Of a DNA stretch of 64,000 nucleotides, positions 55,757 through 64,000 are shown piece after piece. A program made the translations under genes and the position numbers. Within the stretch, counting starts at the first letter, position 1, and every line of letters begins with the position of its first letter. The notes beneath the pieces are model-generated. The model saw only the letters and a program-made list of their open reading frames with translations, ran no database searches and was not told the origin of the DNA. This DNA comes from Billgrantia montanilacus (lineage in GTDB: Bacteria; Pseudomonadota; Gammaproteobacteria; Pseudomonadales; Halomonadaceae), in assembly GCF_003336675.1 (NCBI RefSeq), contig NZ_QPII01000005.1, forward strand, positions 72,776 through 136,775. The letters are read 5' to 3'.

Positions 55757-57796
55757 CTAGCCGGGGCTGGGGGGGCGTGGAGAAACAGGTTCGGAGGCTT
55801 CCGGTGCCGTGCAGAATATCAGCAAGGTGATGTCGTCGCGTTGACCGTGAGGGCCTCTATAGTCGTCCAGTGCCTGCTCGAAAGCCGCCAACTGTGCATC
55901 GAGAGGCGCCGCTGCCTGGGAGCGCAGGAGCTCCTCGAAGCGGCCGTTACCGAAGCCAAAGCCGTGGTGGCCCCCGGCTTGATCGAGAAAGCCGTCGCTG
56001 CACAGATAATAGCGCCATCCCGGACTCAGCGGTACGTACTGGTTACAGTAGATGGCCGGTCGACGATGCCCAAGGGCACGTTTGTGGCCCTTGATGCGCT
56101 CGAGCTGCTGGCCGTCGCTGGCATAGAGATCGAGCTTGGCCCCGGCATAGGTCAAGCGGTGCCGGGGCGGATCGACCCAGACCAGGCCGATATCCATGTT
56201 TGTAGCGATGGAGGAGGGCAGTTGCGCCTCAGGCAGCAGCAGGCGTGACTGGCGATCGATCTCGTTGAGCAGGGCAGCCGGGTCGTCGGCCCCTTCCTGG
56301 GCGATGGCGTGGTCGATAATGGCGCGTGCCAGCATGGTCATCATGGCACCGGGCACGCCGTGGCCGGCGCAGTCTACGATGCCGATCAGATAGCCCTGCG
56401 GCGTGCCGCGAAAGACGTAGAAATCGCCGCCCACGGTATCGCGCGGTTTCCACAGTACGGCGTGACGAGAGGCAAGATGTTCACTGAGCTGAGCGTCGGG
56501 CAGGATGGCACGCTGGATGATGCTGGCGTACTGGATGGAGTCACCCAGCTTCTTGTGGGCGGCCGCCATGGCCGCATGTGCGGTTTCCAGCTCTTGCGTG
56601 CGTTCATGCACCTGGGATTCAAGATTTCGCGTGTAATCCTCCACCTGGCGCGCCATGTGCGAAAAGGCCTGGGAGAGCTCGCCGATCTCGTCGCGGCGTT
56701 CAGTGGGGAGCCGCGAGCGATAGTCGCCGTCGGCGATGGCGCGAGCCGACAGCGTCAGGCGCTGTAGTGGCGTCAGGATCAAGCGGTGAGTGGCATAGGC
56801 GAAGGCTGACGTCAGGATGGCGAGTATCAGCAGCAGGGCGCCAACCAGGGGCCAGAACCAGCGTCCTTCGAGAATGCTGGCGGCCTGCATGTCCAATGAC
56901 GTGACCAGCAGCCACTGCAGCTCCGGGATGTAGCCCACCGAGAGCAGTCTCGGCTCGCCCCCGATATCGACGTGCAGGGTCCGGATATCGCCGGGTCGAC
57001 GTATCGCCCCCTGCATTTCGCGCCTGAGGTCGTCTCGCTGGTCGGCGTTGTCGATCAAGGACTGGATATGCTGTTCATTGTCGGTATCGAAAGGGCTGCC
57101 GCCCGCACCGAGTGCTACGCGGGCCTGGTCGGGGTGGGCTCGTATCGTGCCACGGGGGTCGACGATCATCGGCGTCACCCCGGGAGCACTAGCACGGATG
57201 AAGTGTGCCAGGAAATTGTCCAGGTCGAGGGCGCCGCCGGCCAGGCCGAGCAGTTCGCCGTTGTCGCGTACCTTGACATTGACCCACAGCATACTGCGCT
57301 GCAGGACATGGTCGACGCTGATATCGATATCGAAGGTGGATGTGCTGGCCATGGTGTCGAAGTACCAAGCGTCCTCGCCTTCACTTCTGGAGAGACGGTA
57401 GCGGGGAAGCAGCTCGGCATCGCGTCGGTCGGCGAAGTAGTAGTCGTGGGTGGCGTGATCGATGATGAAGTAGGCGTTGCTACCGAACTGTTGGCGGAAA
57501 CCTTCAGCTTCGGCCAGGAAGCGTGCGCGCCGTTCGGGATCATCCGGTTGACGTAGCCACTCGCGAGTGACCACCGAGTTGGCGAAACGCCGTGACAGGG
57601 CCAGTTCGCGTGATACGGGTGCAGAGATACGCTGCATCTGCAGCAGGGTGTACTGTTCGGCATAGGCCGTGGCGAAGTAGCGGCGTACCTCATCGACGGC
57701 CTTCCAACCGATGAACAGGGCTGGAATCAATGCCAGCAGGCATGCCAGCAGCAAGGTGGCGACCGACTTGCCACGCAGTCCGAGGTGTACCGCCAT
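55757..57796 (-). CDS. siaA: SiaA: membrane sensor with PP2C/SpoIIE phosphatase domain
   Basis: 679 residues from ATG 57796 (a GTG at 57799 is adjacent). An N-terminal membrane helix (SVATLLLACLLALIPALFIGW) is followed by a periplasmic Cache-like sensor (to about residue 310). A second helix (FWPLVGALLLILAILTSAF) leads into a HAMP domain and a PP2C-type phosphatase (DTVGGDFYVF; VDCAGHGVPGAMMTML; RDDITLLIF). It dephosphorylates SiaC on an external signal. It heads the operon; its promoter lies in the 57.8-58.0 kb gap. Confidence 0.93.
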   Translation of the reverse strand: MAVHLGLRGKSVATLLLACLLALIPALFIGWKAVDEVRRYFATAYAEQYTLLQMQRISAPVSRELALSRRFANSVVTREWLRQPDDPERRARFLAEAEGFRQQFGSNAYFIIDHATHDYYFADRRDAELLPRYRLSRSEGEDAWYFDTMASTSTFDIDISVDHVLQRSMLWVNVKVRDNGELLGLAGGALDLDNFLAHFIRASAPGVTPMIVDPRGTIRAHPDQARVALGAGGSPFDTDNEQHIQSLIDNADQRDDLRREMQGAIRRPGDIRTLHVDIGGEPRLLSVGYIPELQWLLVTSLDMQAASILEGRWFWPLVGALLLILAILTSAFAYATHRLILTPLQRLTLSARAIADGDYRSRLPTERRDEIGELSQAFSHMARQVEDYTRNLESQVHERTQELETAHAAMAAAHKKLGDSIQYASIIQRAILPDAQLSEHLASRHAVLWKPRDTVGGDFYVFRGTPQGYLIGIVDCAGHGVPGAMMTMLARAIIDHAIAQEGADDPAALLNEIDRQSRLLLPEAQLPSSIATNMDIGLVWVDPPRHRLTYAGAKLDLYASDGQQLERIKGHKRALGHRRPAIYCNQYVPLSPGWRYYLCSDGFLDQAGGHHGFGFGNGRFEELLRSQAAAPLDAQLAAFEQALDDYRGPHGQRDDITLLIFCTAPEASEPVSPRPPSPG

Positions 57797-58014
57797 CACG
57801 TTGGCTTCCCTGTCCGGGTGGGCTCAGCCACCATTGTCATGCTTTTTCATTGCCTTACCTTAAACTCTGAGTACACGCGGTTCCTCATTCTTCCGTGCCC
57901 GCTTCGACGAGACCACCGGCAGGGGGGGGCTGCGGAGCCTCGTCGTACGAACCGATCTAGCGTTATCGACGGGTCGATGGCTCGCTATCAGGCGAGTTGT
58001 TTTTTCCATGCACG

Positions 58015-58059
58015 TTGACTATTCATCCGACAGGTCTATTATACCATCCATATGGATGG
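58015..58059 (+). promoter_or_regulatory. Promoter and palindromic operator of the RHH gene
   Basis: TTGACT (58015-58020) and TATTAT (58037-58042), spacer 16, form a good sigma-70 promoter. The 16-bp perfect palindrome CCATCCATATGGATGG (58044-58059) covers the expected transcription start. Ribbon-helix-helix proteins commonly bind such sites to repress their own genes. Confidence 0.7.
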
Positions 58060-58123
58060 CTTATGGAATCCGCATAGATGATGGGGCAGAGTGCTCCATC
58101 CCTTGGTTAACGAGGTAAAACAT

Positions 58124-58540
58124 ATGAGCGTGCATGAGCTGCGGCGCAAGTCCGGCGACTCCAGCGAGAAGATCACCATCAACCTGGGGGTGGTCGACCT
58201 GGGGCAGATCGACCTGCTTGTCCAGGAAGGGTTCTATTCCAATCGCACCGACCTGATCCGCACGGCCATCCGTAACCAGCTGTCGACCCATGCCGAGGTG
58301 GTCAGGGAGACCGTGACTCGCAAGGCCTTCGTGCTGGGGCTCGAGCATTACAGCCGCGCGGATCTGGAAGCGCTGCAGTCGGCGGGAGAAACATTGCAGA
58401 TTCAGGTCCTGGGCATGGCCAGCATTGCCGACGATGTATCGCCGGAGCTGGCCCGAGCCACCATCGAATCGGTGGTCGTCCTGGGCGCCCTGCATGCCAG
58501 CAAGGCGGTCAAGGCGGCCCTGGCGGATCGAATCCACTGA
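58124..58540 (+). CDS. CopG-type ribbon-helix-helix transcriptional regulator
   Basis: 138 residues from ATG 58124, with a GAGG ribosome site. The N-terminal 60 residues form a ribbon-helix-helix unit: EKITINLGVVDLGQIDLLVQEGFYSNRTDLIRTAIRNQL, a beta strand followed by two helices. The C-terminal 75 residues are helical and may oligomerise or bind a ligand. The palindromic operator candidate overlaps its promoter. The esterase gene begins 24 bases after its stop, so the two are probably an operon under autoregulation. Confidence 0.85.
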   Translation: MSVHELRRKSGDSSEKITINLGVVDLGQIDLLVQEGFYSNRTDLIRTAIRNQLSTHAEVVRETVTRKAFVLGLEHYSRADLEALQSAGETLQIQVLGMASIADDVSPELARATIESVVVLGALHASKAVKAALADRIH

Positions 58541-58563
58541 ATCACTGAATAGGGACATTGACG

Positions 58564-59913
58564 ATGATCGACGCAACGACGACACAACGAATGCAAGAAG
58601 CGACGCGGCTCACCCGCGCCGGGAAGCTGCATGAGGCCATGGCCATACTCCAGGGCACGATGCCTGGTGGGAAGAGTGGAACGGGGGGCGAGGAAGCGCG
58701 GGATACCTCCGCCTTTGTGCGTAACACCTTCGAGGGGAGCTGCCAGGTCATTGATGAGGAGGTGTCGGTGTCGAAGCCAGCGGCTGCCGAGTCGGTTTCG
58801 TACCGGACAGGTCCATCGTCAGCGGGAGGGGCGCCATCCTCGGCGTTTGGCCATACGCGAAAGCCGGCCTCTGGGACAATACCGGGCGGTGATATCGGGC
58901 TGCCTTCTGCCTGGCGCGACAAGTGGCGGCAGTTGCGTGATTCCATGGCCCAGCCCGAGCAGGCACGGGGCTCCAACGAGACAGCGCTGCCCGGCGCGTT
59001 CACCGCGGGTTGCTTTACCAACCATGCCGGCTCGCGCGATTACAAGCTGTATCTGCCCAGCGGCTATCACGGCCAGGCACTACCGCTGGTGGTAATGCTG
59101 CATGGCTGCACGCAGAACCCCGATGACTTCGCCACCGGGACCAACATGAACCGTCTTGCCGAAGAGCAGCGTTTTTGCGTGCTCTATCCGGCCCAGCCGG
59201 TGACCGCCAACAGTAACAAGTGCTGGAACTGGTTCAAGGCTGAAGACCAGCAGCGCGAGGGGGGGGAGCCGGCGATCCTTGCCGGCATGACCCGCCAGGT
59301 TACCGACACGTACGGGCTCGATGCGAGCCGGGCCTATGTCGCAGGACTATCGGCCGGTGGCGCCATGGCAACGACACTGGCGATGACCTATCCGGACCTC
59401 TATGCGGCGGTGGGCGTGCACTCCGGCCTGCCTCACGGCGTGGCCCGGAGTCTCCCCGATGCATTGGGGGCGATGCAGGGTGGCACAGGTCCCTTGGCCA
59501 ACGCCTCATCGGCACGAGTGTCTGCATCGGTGTCGCGGGTGCCCGCCATCGTCTTCCACGGTGATCGCGACACCACGGTGCATCCCAGCAATGCGGATCG
59601 CGTTGCCGCTCAGTACGCCGCCTCGCGTGCGGCTGGCGAGTCGGCAAACGGTCGTGAGGGCAGTGCCGGGAAGACGGTGGAGCGGGGGCGGGTCCCCAAT
59701 GGCTACGCCTATACGCAAACCAGCCATCAGGATGCGGATGGGCGGTCGTGCCTTGAGCAGTGGGTGATCCACGGTGCCGGCCATGCCTGGTCCGGGGGCG
59801 ATGCACGCGGCTCCTACACGGACCCCAAGGGCCCCGATGCGGCCAAGGAGATGCTGCGTTTCTTCCTTTCCCATGCAACATCCGCGGATCGGTCAGGCCG
59901 TAGTACGCTCTGA
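58564..59913 (+). CDS. PHB-depolymerase-family esterase
   Basis: 449 residues from ATG 58564, with an AGGGA ribosome site. A variable N-terminal region (residues about 1-150) has no signal peptide. The alpha/beta hydrolase domain follows: oxyanion-region MLHGCTQNPDDFATGTNMN, lipase-box serine in YVAGLSAGGAMATTLA, catalytic Asp in VFHGDRDTTVHPSNADRV and His in IHGAGHAWSGGD. Relatives cleave poly-3-hydroxybutyrate or feruloyl and acetyl esters. Without a Sec signal it may act on intracellular polymer, but that is inference. Confidence 0.87.
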   Translation: MIDATTTQRMQEATRLTRAGKLHEAMAILQGTMPGGKSGTGGEEARDTSAFVRNTFEGSCQVIDEEVSVSKPAAAESVSYRTGPSSAGGAPSSAFGHTRKPASGTIPGGDIGLPSAWRDKWRQLRDSMAQPEQARGSNETALPGAFTAGCFTNHAGSRDYKLYLPSGYHGQALPLVVMLHGCTQNPDDFATGTNMNRLAEEQRFCVLYPAQPVTANSNKCWNWFKAEDQQREGGEPAILAGMTRQVTDTYGLDASRAYVAGLSAGGAMATTLAMTYPDLYAAVGVHSGLPHGVARSLPDALGAMQGGTGPLANASSARVSASVSRVPAIVFHGDRDTTVHPSNADRVAAQYAASRAAGESANGREGSAGKTVERGRVPNGYAYTQTSHQDADGRSCLEQWVIHGAGHAWSGGDARGSYTDPKGPDAAKEMLRFFLSHATSADRSGRSTL

Positions 59914-59943
59914 AGAGCAGCTCATGTGACTTGGTCAGCAAGG

Positions 59944-59973
59944 AAAACGCCTCGACACTGGTCGAGGCGTTTT
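59944..59973. terminator. Bidirectional terminator between the esterase gene and rnb
   Basis: A perfect 13-bp stem (AAAACGCCTCGAC and GTCGAGGCGTTTT) with the loop ACTG. The arms give a U-tract in both directions, fitting the convergent genes on each side. Confidence 0.88.
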
Positions 59974-59995
59974 GGTGTTGCAGCTGGAATTGTTC

Positions 59996-61936
59996 CTAGA
60001 TAGCGGGGCGCGCCACCAGCGATCGGGTCTCCTCACGGGCCTCGACCAATTCCACGCGGATGACGTCGCCGAGCTTGTAGCGCTCTTCGCCTTCCACCTG
60101 GATGCGGCCTTCCTTGTCGTCGATGACCACCTTGTCGCGGTCGCTGTGAATCATCGGAGCGGGGACGAAGGCGGTCGCGCCGTTCGCGGTCAGGCGCACG
60201 CGCATGCCGCCGCGGTTGATCGCGATGATCTCCGCCTCGAAGGCTTCCTGGGCCTTGGCGGCCGGTGTCAGGTAGCGCACGTAGAGCCAGTCCTTGACGT
60301 CGCGCTCGGCCATGCGGTTCAGGCGGCGACGCTCGGTCAGCTGTTCTGTCAGTGCCAGGGTGGCTTCCGCCGGCGCCTGCTCGCCCTTGAGCACTCGCTT
60401 GATCAGGCGATGGTTGACCATGTCGCCATACTTGCGAATCGGCGAGGTCCAGGTGGCGTAGGCGGCCAGGCCCAGTCCGAAGTGCGGCCCCGGGCGGGCG
60501 GACATGCTGGTGAAGCCCTGGAAACGGCGCAGGCGGGCATCCAGCCAGGCGTCGTCGCGGCTCTCCAGGGCACGCTTGAGCTCCTTGTAGCGGGGTAGCT
60601 CGGAGAGGGCCTCGAGTTCGACCTCGATCTCCTGGGCGGTGAGGAACTCGTGGGCGGCTTCGGCCTTCTCCGGCTCGAAGGCACGGTGGACATTGAAGAT
60701 GCCGTGGCCCACCTTCTCTGCGAGCAGGTCGGCGCAGCAGGCGTTCGCCGCGATCATCGACTCCTCGATCATGCGGTTGGCGATGCGTCGCTGCTCGGTG
60801 CGGACGTTGAGCACGTTGCCGGCACGGTCCAGTTCGAAGACGAAATCGGGGCGGTCCTTGAACACCAGGGCGTGCTCGGCGCGCCAGGCACTGCGTGCCT
60901 CGGTCATGTCACGCAGCGCCTTGAGCTGCGGAGCGATCTCATCCGCCGGTGCCCACTCGCCCTGCCCCTCGATCCAGTCCGAGACCCGGTCATAGGCCAG
61001 CTTGGCGTGGGAGCGTGCGGTGGCGGCGAAGAAGCGGTAGTCGCCCAGGCTGCCGTCGGCTTCCACTTCCAGGGTGCAGGCCAGCACCGGGCGATCCTGG
61101 CCTTCCCACAGCGAGCAGAGGTCATCGGCCAGCTGCTCGGGCAGCATGGTGACATTCTGGCCCGGCAGGTAGACGGTAAAGGCGCGGGTGCGTGCCTCCA
61201 GGTCGGCGACATGCCCCTCCTGGACGTAGGCGGTGGGGTCGGCAATGGCTACCGTGAGCCGCCAGCCGCCATCCTCGCGGGGCTCGATGCGCAGGGCATC
61301 GTCCATGTCGCGGGTCTTCTCGCCGTCGATGGTGAAGAACGGCTCGGCGGTGAGGTCCTTGCGATCCAGGCCCTCGTCCAGCAACGGCCATTCGCTGCCG
61401 GCATCGGGGCACTCCTGCTCCAGGGCGTGCCGGGCCAGGGTGACTCGCCACGGCACGGCCGGGTCGTCGGTCTTGGCGACCAGCTCGTCGATCTGGGCGA
61501 AGAAGCCGCGATCGTTCTCCTTGAGCGGGTGGCGCACCAGGCGCGACACGACCCAGTCGCCGTCGCCGATGCTCGCCTCGTCGAGGCTGTTCTTGATCCG
61601 CGACTTGAGCACGTTCTTGATCGAGGGGTGGTCGGGGACCACTGCCAGGCGACCTTCGCGCTTCTGAACCCGGGCAATGAAGCGAGTCAGTCCGGGCTCC
61701 AGCAGGGCGTCGGGCTCGACCGAGGTTTTGTCGCCATTCTCGTGGATAGTGGCCTGGACTCGGTCGCCGTGAAGCACCTGCTTCATGGCAGGCGGCGGCA
61801 CGAAATAGGACTGGCCGTCATCGGTTTCGAGAAAACCGAAGCCCTTGTCGGTGGCCTTGATCACGCCCTCGGCACGGGGCGTGGACTTGCGAATATTTTG
61901 CTTGAGCTGAGCGAGCAGCGGATTGTTCTGCAGCAT
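59996..61936 (-). CDS. rnb: Exoribonuclease II (RNase II)
   Basis: 646 residues from ATG 61936 (E. coli Rnb is 644), degrading RNA 3' to 5'. The start MLQNNPLLAQLKQNIRK and the cold-shock domain (AEGVIKATDKGFGFLETDDG) match E. coli. The catalytic RNB centre has DGEKTRDMDDALRIEP, with the metal-binding aspartates, and the YATWTSPIRKYGDMVNHRL block. The C-terminal S1 domain ends in TRSLVARPAI. A longer frame to 61996 lacks support. Confidence 0.95.
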   Translation of the reverse strand: MLQNNPLLAQLKQNIRKSTPRAEGVIKATDKGFGFLETDDGQSYFVPPPAMKQVLHGDRVQATIHENGDKTSVEPDALLEPGLTRFIARVQKREGRLAVVPDHPSIKNVLKSRIKNSLDEASIGDGDWVVSRLVRHPLKENDRGFFAQIDELVAKTDDPAVPWRVTLARHALEQECPDAGSEWPLLDEGLDRKDLTAEPFFTIDGEKTRDMDDALRIEPREDGGWRLTVAIADPTAYVQEGHVADLEARTRAFTVYLPGQNVTMLPEQLADDLCSLWEGQDRPVLACTLEVEADGSLGDYRFFAATARSHAKLAYDRVSDWIEGQGEWAPADEIAPQLKALRDMTEARSAWRAEHALVFKDRPDFVFELDRAGNVLNVRTEQRRIANRMIEESMIAANACCADLLAEKVGHGIFNVHRAFEPEKAEAAHEFLTAQEIEVELEALSELPRYKELKRALESRDDAWLDARLRRFQGFTSMSARPGPHFGLGLAAYATWTSPIRKYGDMVNHRLIKRVLKGEQAPAEATLALTEQLTERRRLNRMAERDVKDWLYVRYLTPAAKAQEAFEAEIIAINRGGMRVRLTANGATAFVPAPMIHSDRDKVVIDDKEGRIQVEGEERYKLGDVIRVELVEAREETRSLVARPAI

Positions 61937-62153
61937 GGTCACGAACGTGTGGCGGGGTAGGAGAGCCACTATACGGATTCCCGCGGCCGGCGCCAAACGC
62001 CACTAAGCCCAGCAACGAGGAAACAGCAGGTTGTGGCCAGGATAAGCCGACTACCAAGGCAAGGTGCGTCGGGGCAGTATCCATCCCCCGACGAGACGAC
62101 AGCCATGAGTGGCATTTGCTAGGCTGATAGCCGCCATGAATACTGGATCTATT

Positions 62154-62951
62154 ATGACGCCCCACCTCATCGTCTCCGACCTTGATGGCACCCTGCTGGA
62201 TGCCAACCACGACCTCCATCCGCATACCATCGAGACACTGCGGGCCCTGGCGGATAGGGGCCACCACCTGGCCTTCGCCTCGGGGCGTCATTTCCGCGAC
62301 ATGCTGGCCTTCCGCGAGCGGCTCGGGGTGCCGATCCACGTGATCAGCACCAATGGCGCCTACCTGCATGGCCCCGATGACCGGCTGCTCTCCGCCCGGC
62401 ACCTGGAAGCGGAGCTGGCCCTCGAGCTGATCGCCATGGAGCGCCATGACAGCGTACGACTCAATCTCTACCGGGAGGAGGAGTGGCTGATAGACGCGGC
62501 GGAGCCACGGCTGCTGGCCTATCACGCGCATACCGGCTTCGGCTACCGCATCTTCGAACCCGACGAACTCGACGGGGAAGGGGTGGGCAAAGTGCTCTAC
62601 ATCGGCGAGCCCGAGCGCTTGGCGGGGCTCGAAGCCCAGGTGATGGAACGCCACGGCGAGCGGCTGCACGTGACCTATTCCACCGTCAATTCGCTGGAGA
62701 TCATGGCCGGCGGGGTGAACAAGGGCACCGCGCTGCAGGCCCTGCTGGATTCGCTGGGGGTCGAGTCGCGGCATTGCCTGGCCTTCGGCGACAACCTCAA
62801 CGATACCGAGATGCTGGCCCTGGCCGGCGAGGCCCATGTCATGGCCAACGCCCATCCCGAGCTCGCCGGGCGTGTTCCCCACGCGCGAAGCATCGGCCAC
62901 CACGCCGAGGTGGGCGTGGCCGCGTTGCTTCGGGAGCGGTTCGGAATATAA
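62154..62951 (+). CDS. Cof-type HAD-IIB phosphatase
   Basis: 265 residues from ATG 62154; an upstream in-frame ATG at 62136 is an alternative. The HAD motifs are complete: DLDGTLLD (nucleophile Asp), SGRHFR, the Lys in GGVNKGTAL, and FGDNLNDTEMLALAG. The large cap domain between residues about 85 and 190 places it in the Cof/YidA-like IIB group, which dephosphorylates sugar phosphates or similar metabolites. No substrate is indicated by neighbours. Confidence 0.9.
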   Translation: MTPHLIVSDLDGTLLDANHDLHPHTIETLRALADRGHHLAFASGRHFRDMLAFRERLGVPIHVISTNGAYLHGPDDRLLSARHLEAELALELIAMERHDSVRLNLYREEEWLIDAAEPRLLAYHAHTGFGYRIFEPDELDGEGVGKVLYIGEPERLAGLEAQVMERHGERLHVTYSTVNSLEIMAGGVNKGTALQALLDSLGVESRHCLAFGDNLNDTEMLALAGEAHVMANAHPELAGRVPHARSIGHHAEVGVAALLRERFGI

Positions 62952-63081
62952 GGTCTGTGGTCGGTTGCTACCTTGGTCGCAGATGGCTTGTCGGGATGGC
63001 CGCACTTGACCATTATCGAAGCCCGACAATGACAACAATCACGGGCGTAGCCACGACACCGCCCCTTCCCATCGGACGACG

Positions 63082-63807
63082 ATGACGACGACACCTGCCA
63101 CCCTGATCGTGGTCGACGACGACCCGGAAATCCGTGAGCTGCTGGCCGACTATCTCGGTCGCCACGGCTATCGTGCGCTGGTCGCCGAGGATGCCGAAGC
63201 GCTGCATCGGCTGCTGATCCAGGAGACACCCGACCTGCTGATCGTCGATATCATGCTGCCCGGCGATGATGGCTTCACCATCTGCCGCGATGTGCGCCGC
63301 GACAGCCAGGTCCCCATCATCATGCTCACCGCCAGCGCCGACGAGACCGATCGGATTCTGGGCCTCGAACTCGGCGCGGACGACTATCTCGGCAAGCCAT
63401 TCAACCCCCGGGAGCTGCTGGCGCGGATCAAGGCGGTGTTGCGTCGTGCACGGGGCAACCAGCAGCCCCAGGACCCGGCACGGGCGCGGCTGGTCAGCTT
63501 CGGTGGCTGGCAGCTGGACCGAATGACCCGCGAACTGATCGATCAGCAGGAGCGACGCACCCCGCTCTCCGGCGCCGATTTCCAGCTGCTGCAGGTGTTT
63601 CTCGAACACCCCGAGCAGATACTTTCCCGGGACGCGCTGTTCGAACTGACCCGTGGCCGGCCGGCGCCGCCGCTGGATCGTTCCATCGACGTGCATGTCT
63701 GCCGCTTGCGCCAGCGGCTCGGTGAGGATGCCCAGTACCATCAACTGATCCGTACCGTGAGAGGGGCGGGTTATGTACTCACCGCCCGGGTCGAAGCGCT
63801 GACGTGA
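63082..63807 (+). CDS. OmpR-family response regulator
   Basis: 241 residues. The receiver domain (residues 1-120) has the acidic pair DDD, the phospho-acceptor Asp in LLIVDIMLPGDDG, the Thr in MLTAS and the Lys in LGKPF. The C-terminal winged helix (SGADFQLLQVFLEHPEQILSR through IRTVRGAGYVL) binds DNA. It overlaps the downstream kinase gene by one base (TGATG), so the two form a two-component pair. Confidence 0.94.
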   Translation: MTTTPATLIVVDDDPEIRELLADYLGRHGYRALVAEDAEALHRLLIQETPDLLIVDIMLPGDDGFTICRDVRRDSQVPIIMLTASADETDRILGLELGADDYLGKPFNPRELLARIKAVLRRARGNQQPQDPARARLVSFGGWQLDRMTRELIDQQERRTPLSGADFQLLQVFLEHPEQILSRDALFELTRGRPAPPLDRSIDVHVCRLRQRLGEDAQYHQLIRTVRGAGYVLTARVEALT

Positions 63808-64000
63808 TGGATACCCGCTGGCGGCGGTGGCGCCGGCGACTGTCCCGCGGCCTGCCCAGGACGCTGCGCGGTCGCTTCGTGCTGATCATGATCGTCGGTG
63901 TGCTCGCCGCCCAGCTCGCCAGCTACGCCGTCTGGACCTCCCAGGTACGCTCCAGTCAGCTGGAGCAGCTCGACGAGCTGTCGCAGAATGTCGCCTACAG
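63807..64000 (+). CDS. Sensor histidine kinase, 3' end outside window
   Basis: The ATG overlaps the response-regulator stop, and the frame is open to the window edge (64 residues seen). An Arg-rich N-terminus is followed by a membrane helix (RFVLIMIVGVLAAQLASYAVW), then the start of a periplasmic part. The kinase domain is not visible; the call rests on this layout and on position after an OmpR-type regulator. Confidence 0.8.
   Translation, partial: MDTRWRRWRRRLSRGLPRTLRGRFVLIMIVGVLAAQLASYAVWTSQVRSSQLEQLDELSQNVAY

Noticed and set aside
57981..58006. CTCGC-TATCAG-GCGAG hairpin with a T-rich tail
   Set aside because: It resembles a plus-strand terminator but no plus-strand gene lies upstream; too short to annotate firmly.
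60650..61960. 436-codon plus-strand ORF over rnb
   Set aside because: Antisense shadow; RNase II is unambiguous on the minus strand.

Overview
The window comes from the chromosome of a GC-rich gammaproteobacterium. I infer a halophile of the Halomonadaceae (Halomonas or a close relative) from the acidic proteins, the Pseudomonas/Halomonas-type order of the TCA-cycle genes, the SiaABCD signalling operon and the P2-type prophage. That is inference from gene content, not a database match. Region 1 (about 1-4.4 kb) is accessory DNA: an AT-rich gene open at the left edge, an SRAP/YedK-type protease, a 41-residue cysteine-rich microprotein, a UmuD homologue without UmuC that diverges from a catalytically dead S24-fold paralogue across a LexA-like box, and an AT-rich two-gene cargo cassette. 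The cassette sits between two copies of a ~163-bp repeat that carries a strong terminator. Region 2 (4.58-27.57 kb) is a P2-like late gene set, inverted relative to P2: D-U-T-E/E'-FII-FI, then DUF4376-H-I-J-W-V, S-R-lysis genes-X-L-M-N-O on the minus strand, and P-Q on the plus strand. It has the P2-type -1 frameshift signal in gene E, an overlapping Rz/Rz1 pair, and three copies of a TTGT-N13-ACAA element, one at each late-operon head. An acyltransferase-3/SGNH gene (probable surface-sugar acetylation) lies between H and FI, beside a decayed IS481-like/integrase remnant. The large terminase gene has a one-base deletion. No integrase, repressor, replication gene or ogr is present in the window, so the early region is either left of position 1 or lost. 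Region 3 (28.2-33.4 kb) holds a TauE/SafE permease, an AraC regulator with a LysE-type exporter, a strong candidate CsrB/RsmZ-family sRNA with an upstream GacA-type box, an orphan membrane protein, a lipoprotein and an XRE regulator. Region 4 (33.7-50.5 kb) is core genome: gltX, tRNA-Ala(GGC), tRNA-Glu(TTC), a beta-hydroxyacid dehydrogenase, gltA, and the divergent sdhCDAB-sucAB-lpd-sucCD cluster, which covers citrate synthase through succinate dehydrogenase and succinyl-CoA synthetase. Region 5 (50.6-64 kb) is signalling and miscellaneous: a MASE1-like/degenerate GGDEF/EAL protein interrupted by one in-frame TGA, a DUF1989 protein, the four-gene siaABCD operon for c-di-GMP control, a ribbon-helix-helix regulator with a palindromic operator candidate at its own promoter followed by a PHB-depolymerase-family esterase, RNase II, a Cof-type HAD phosphatase, and an OmpR-type response regulator whose sensor kinase runs off the right edge.
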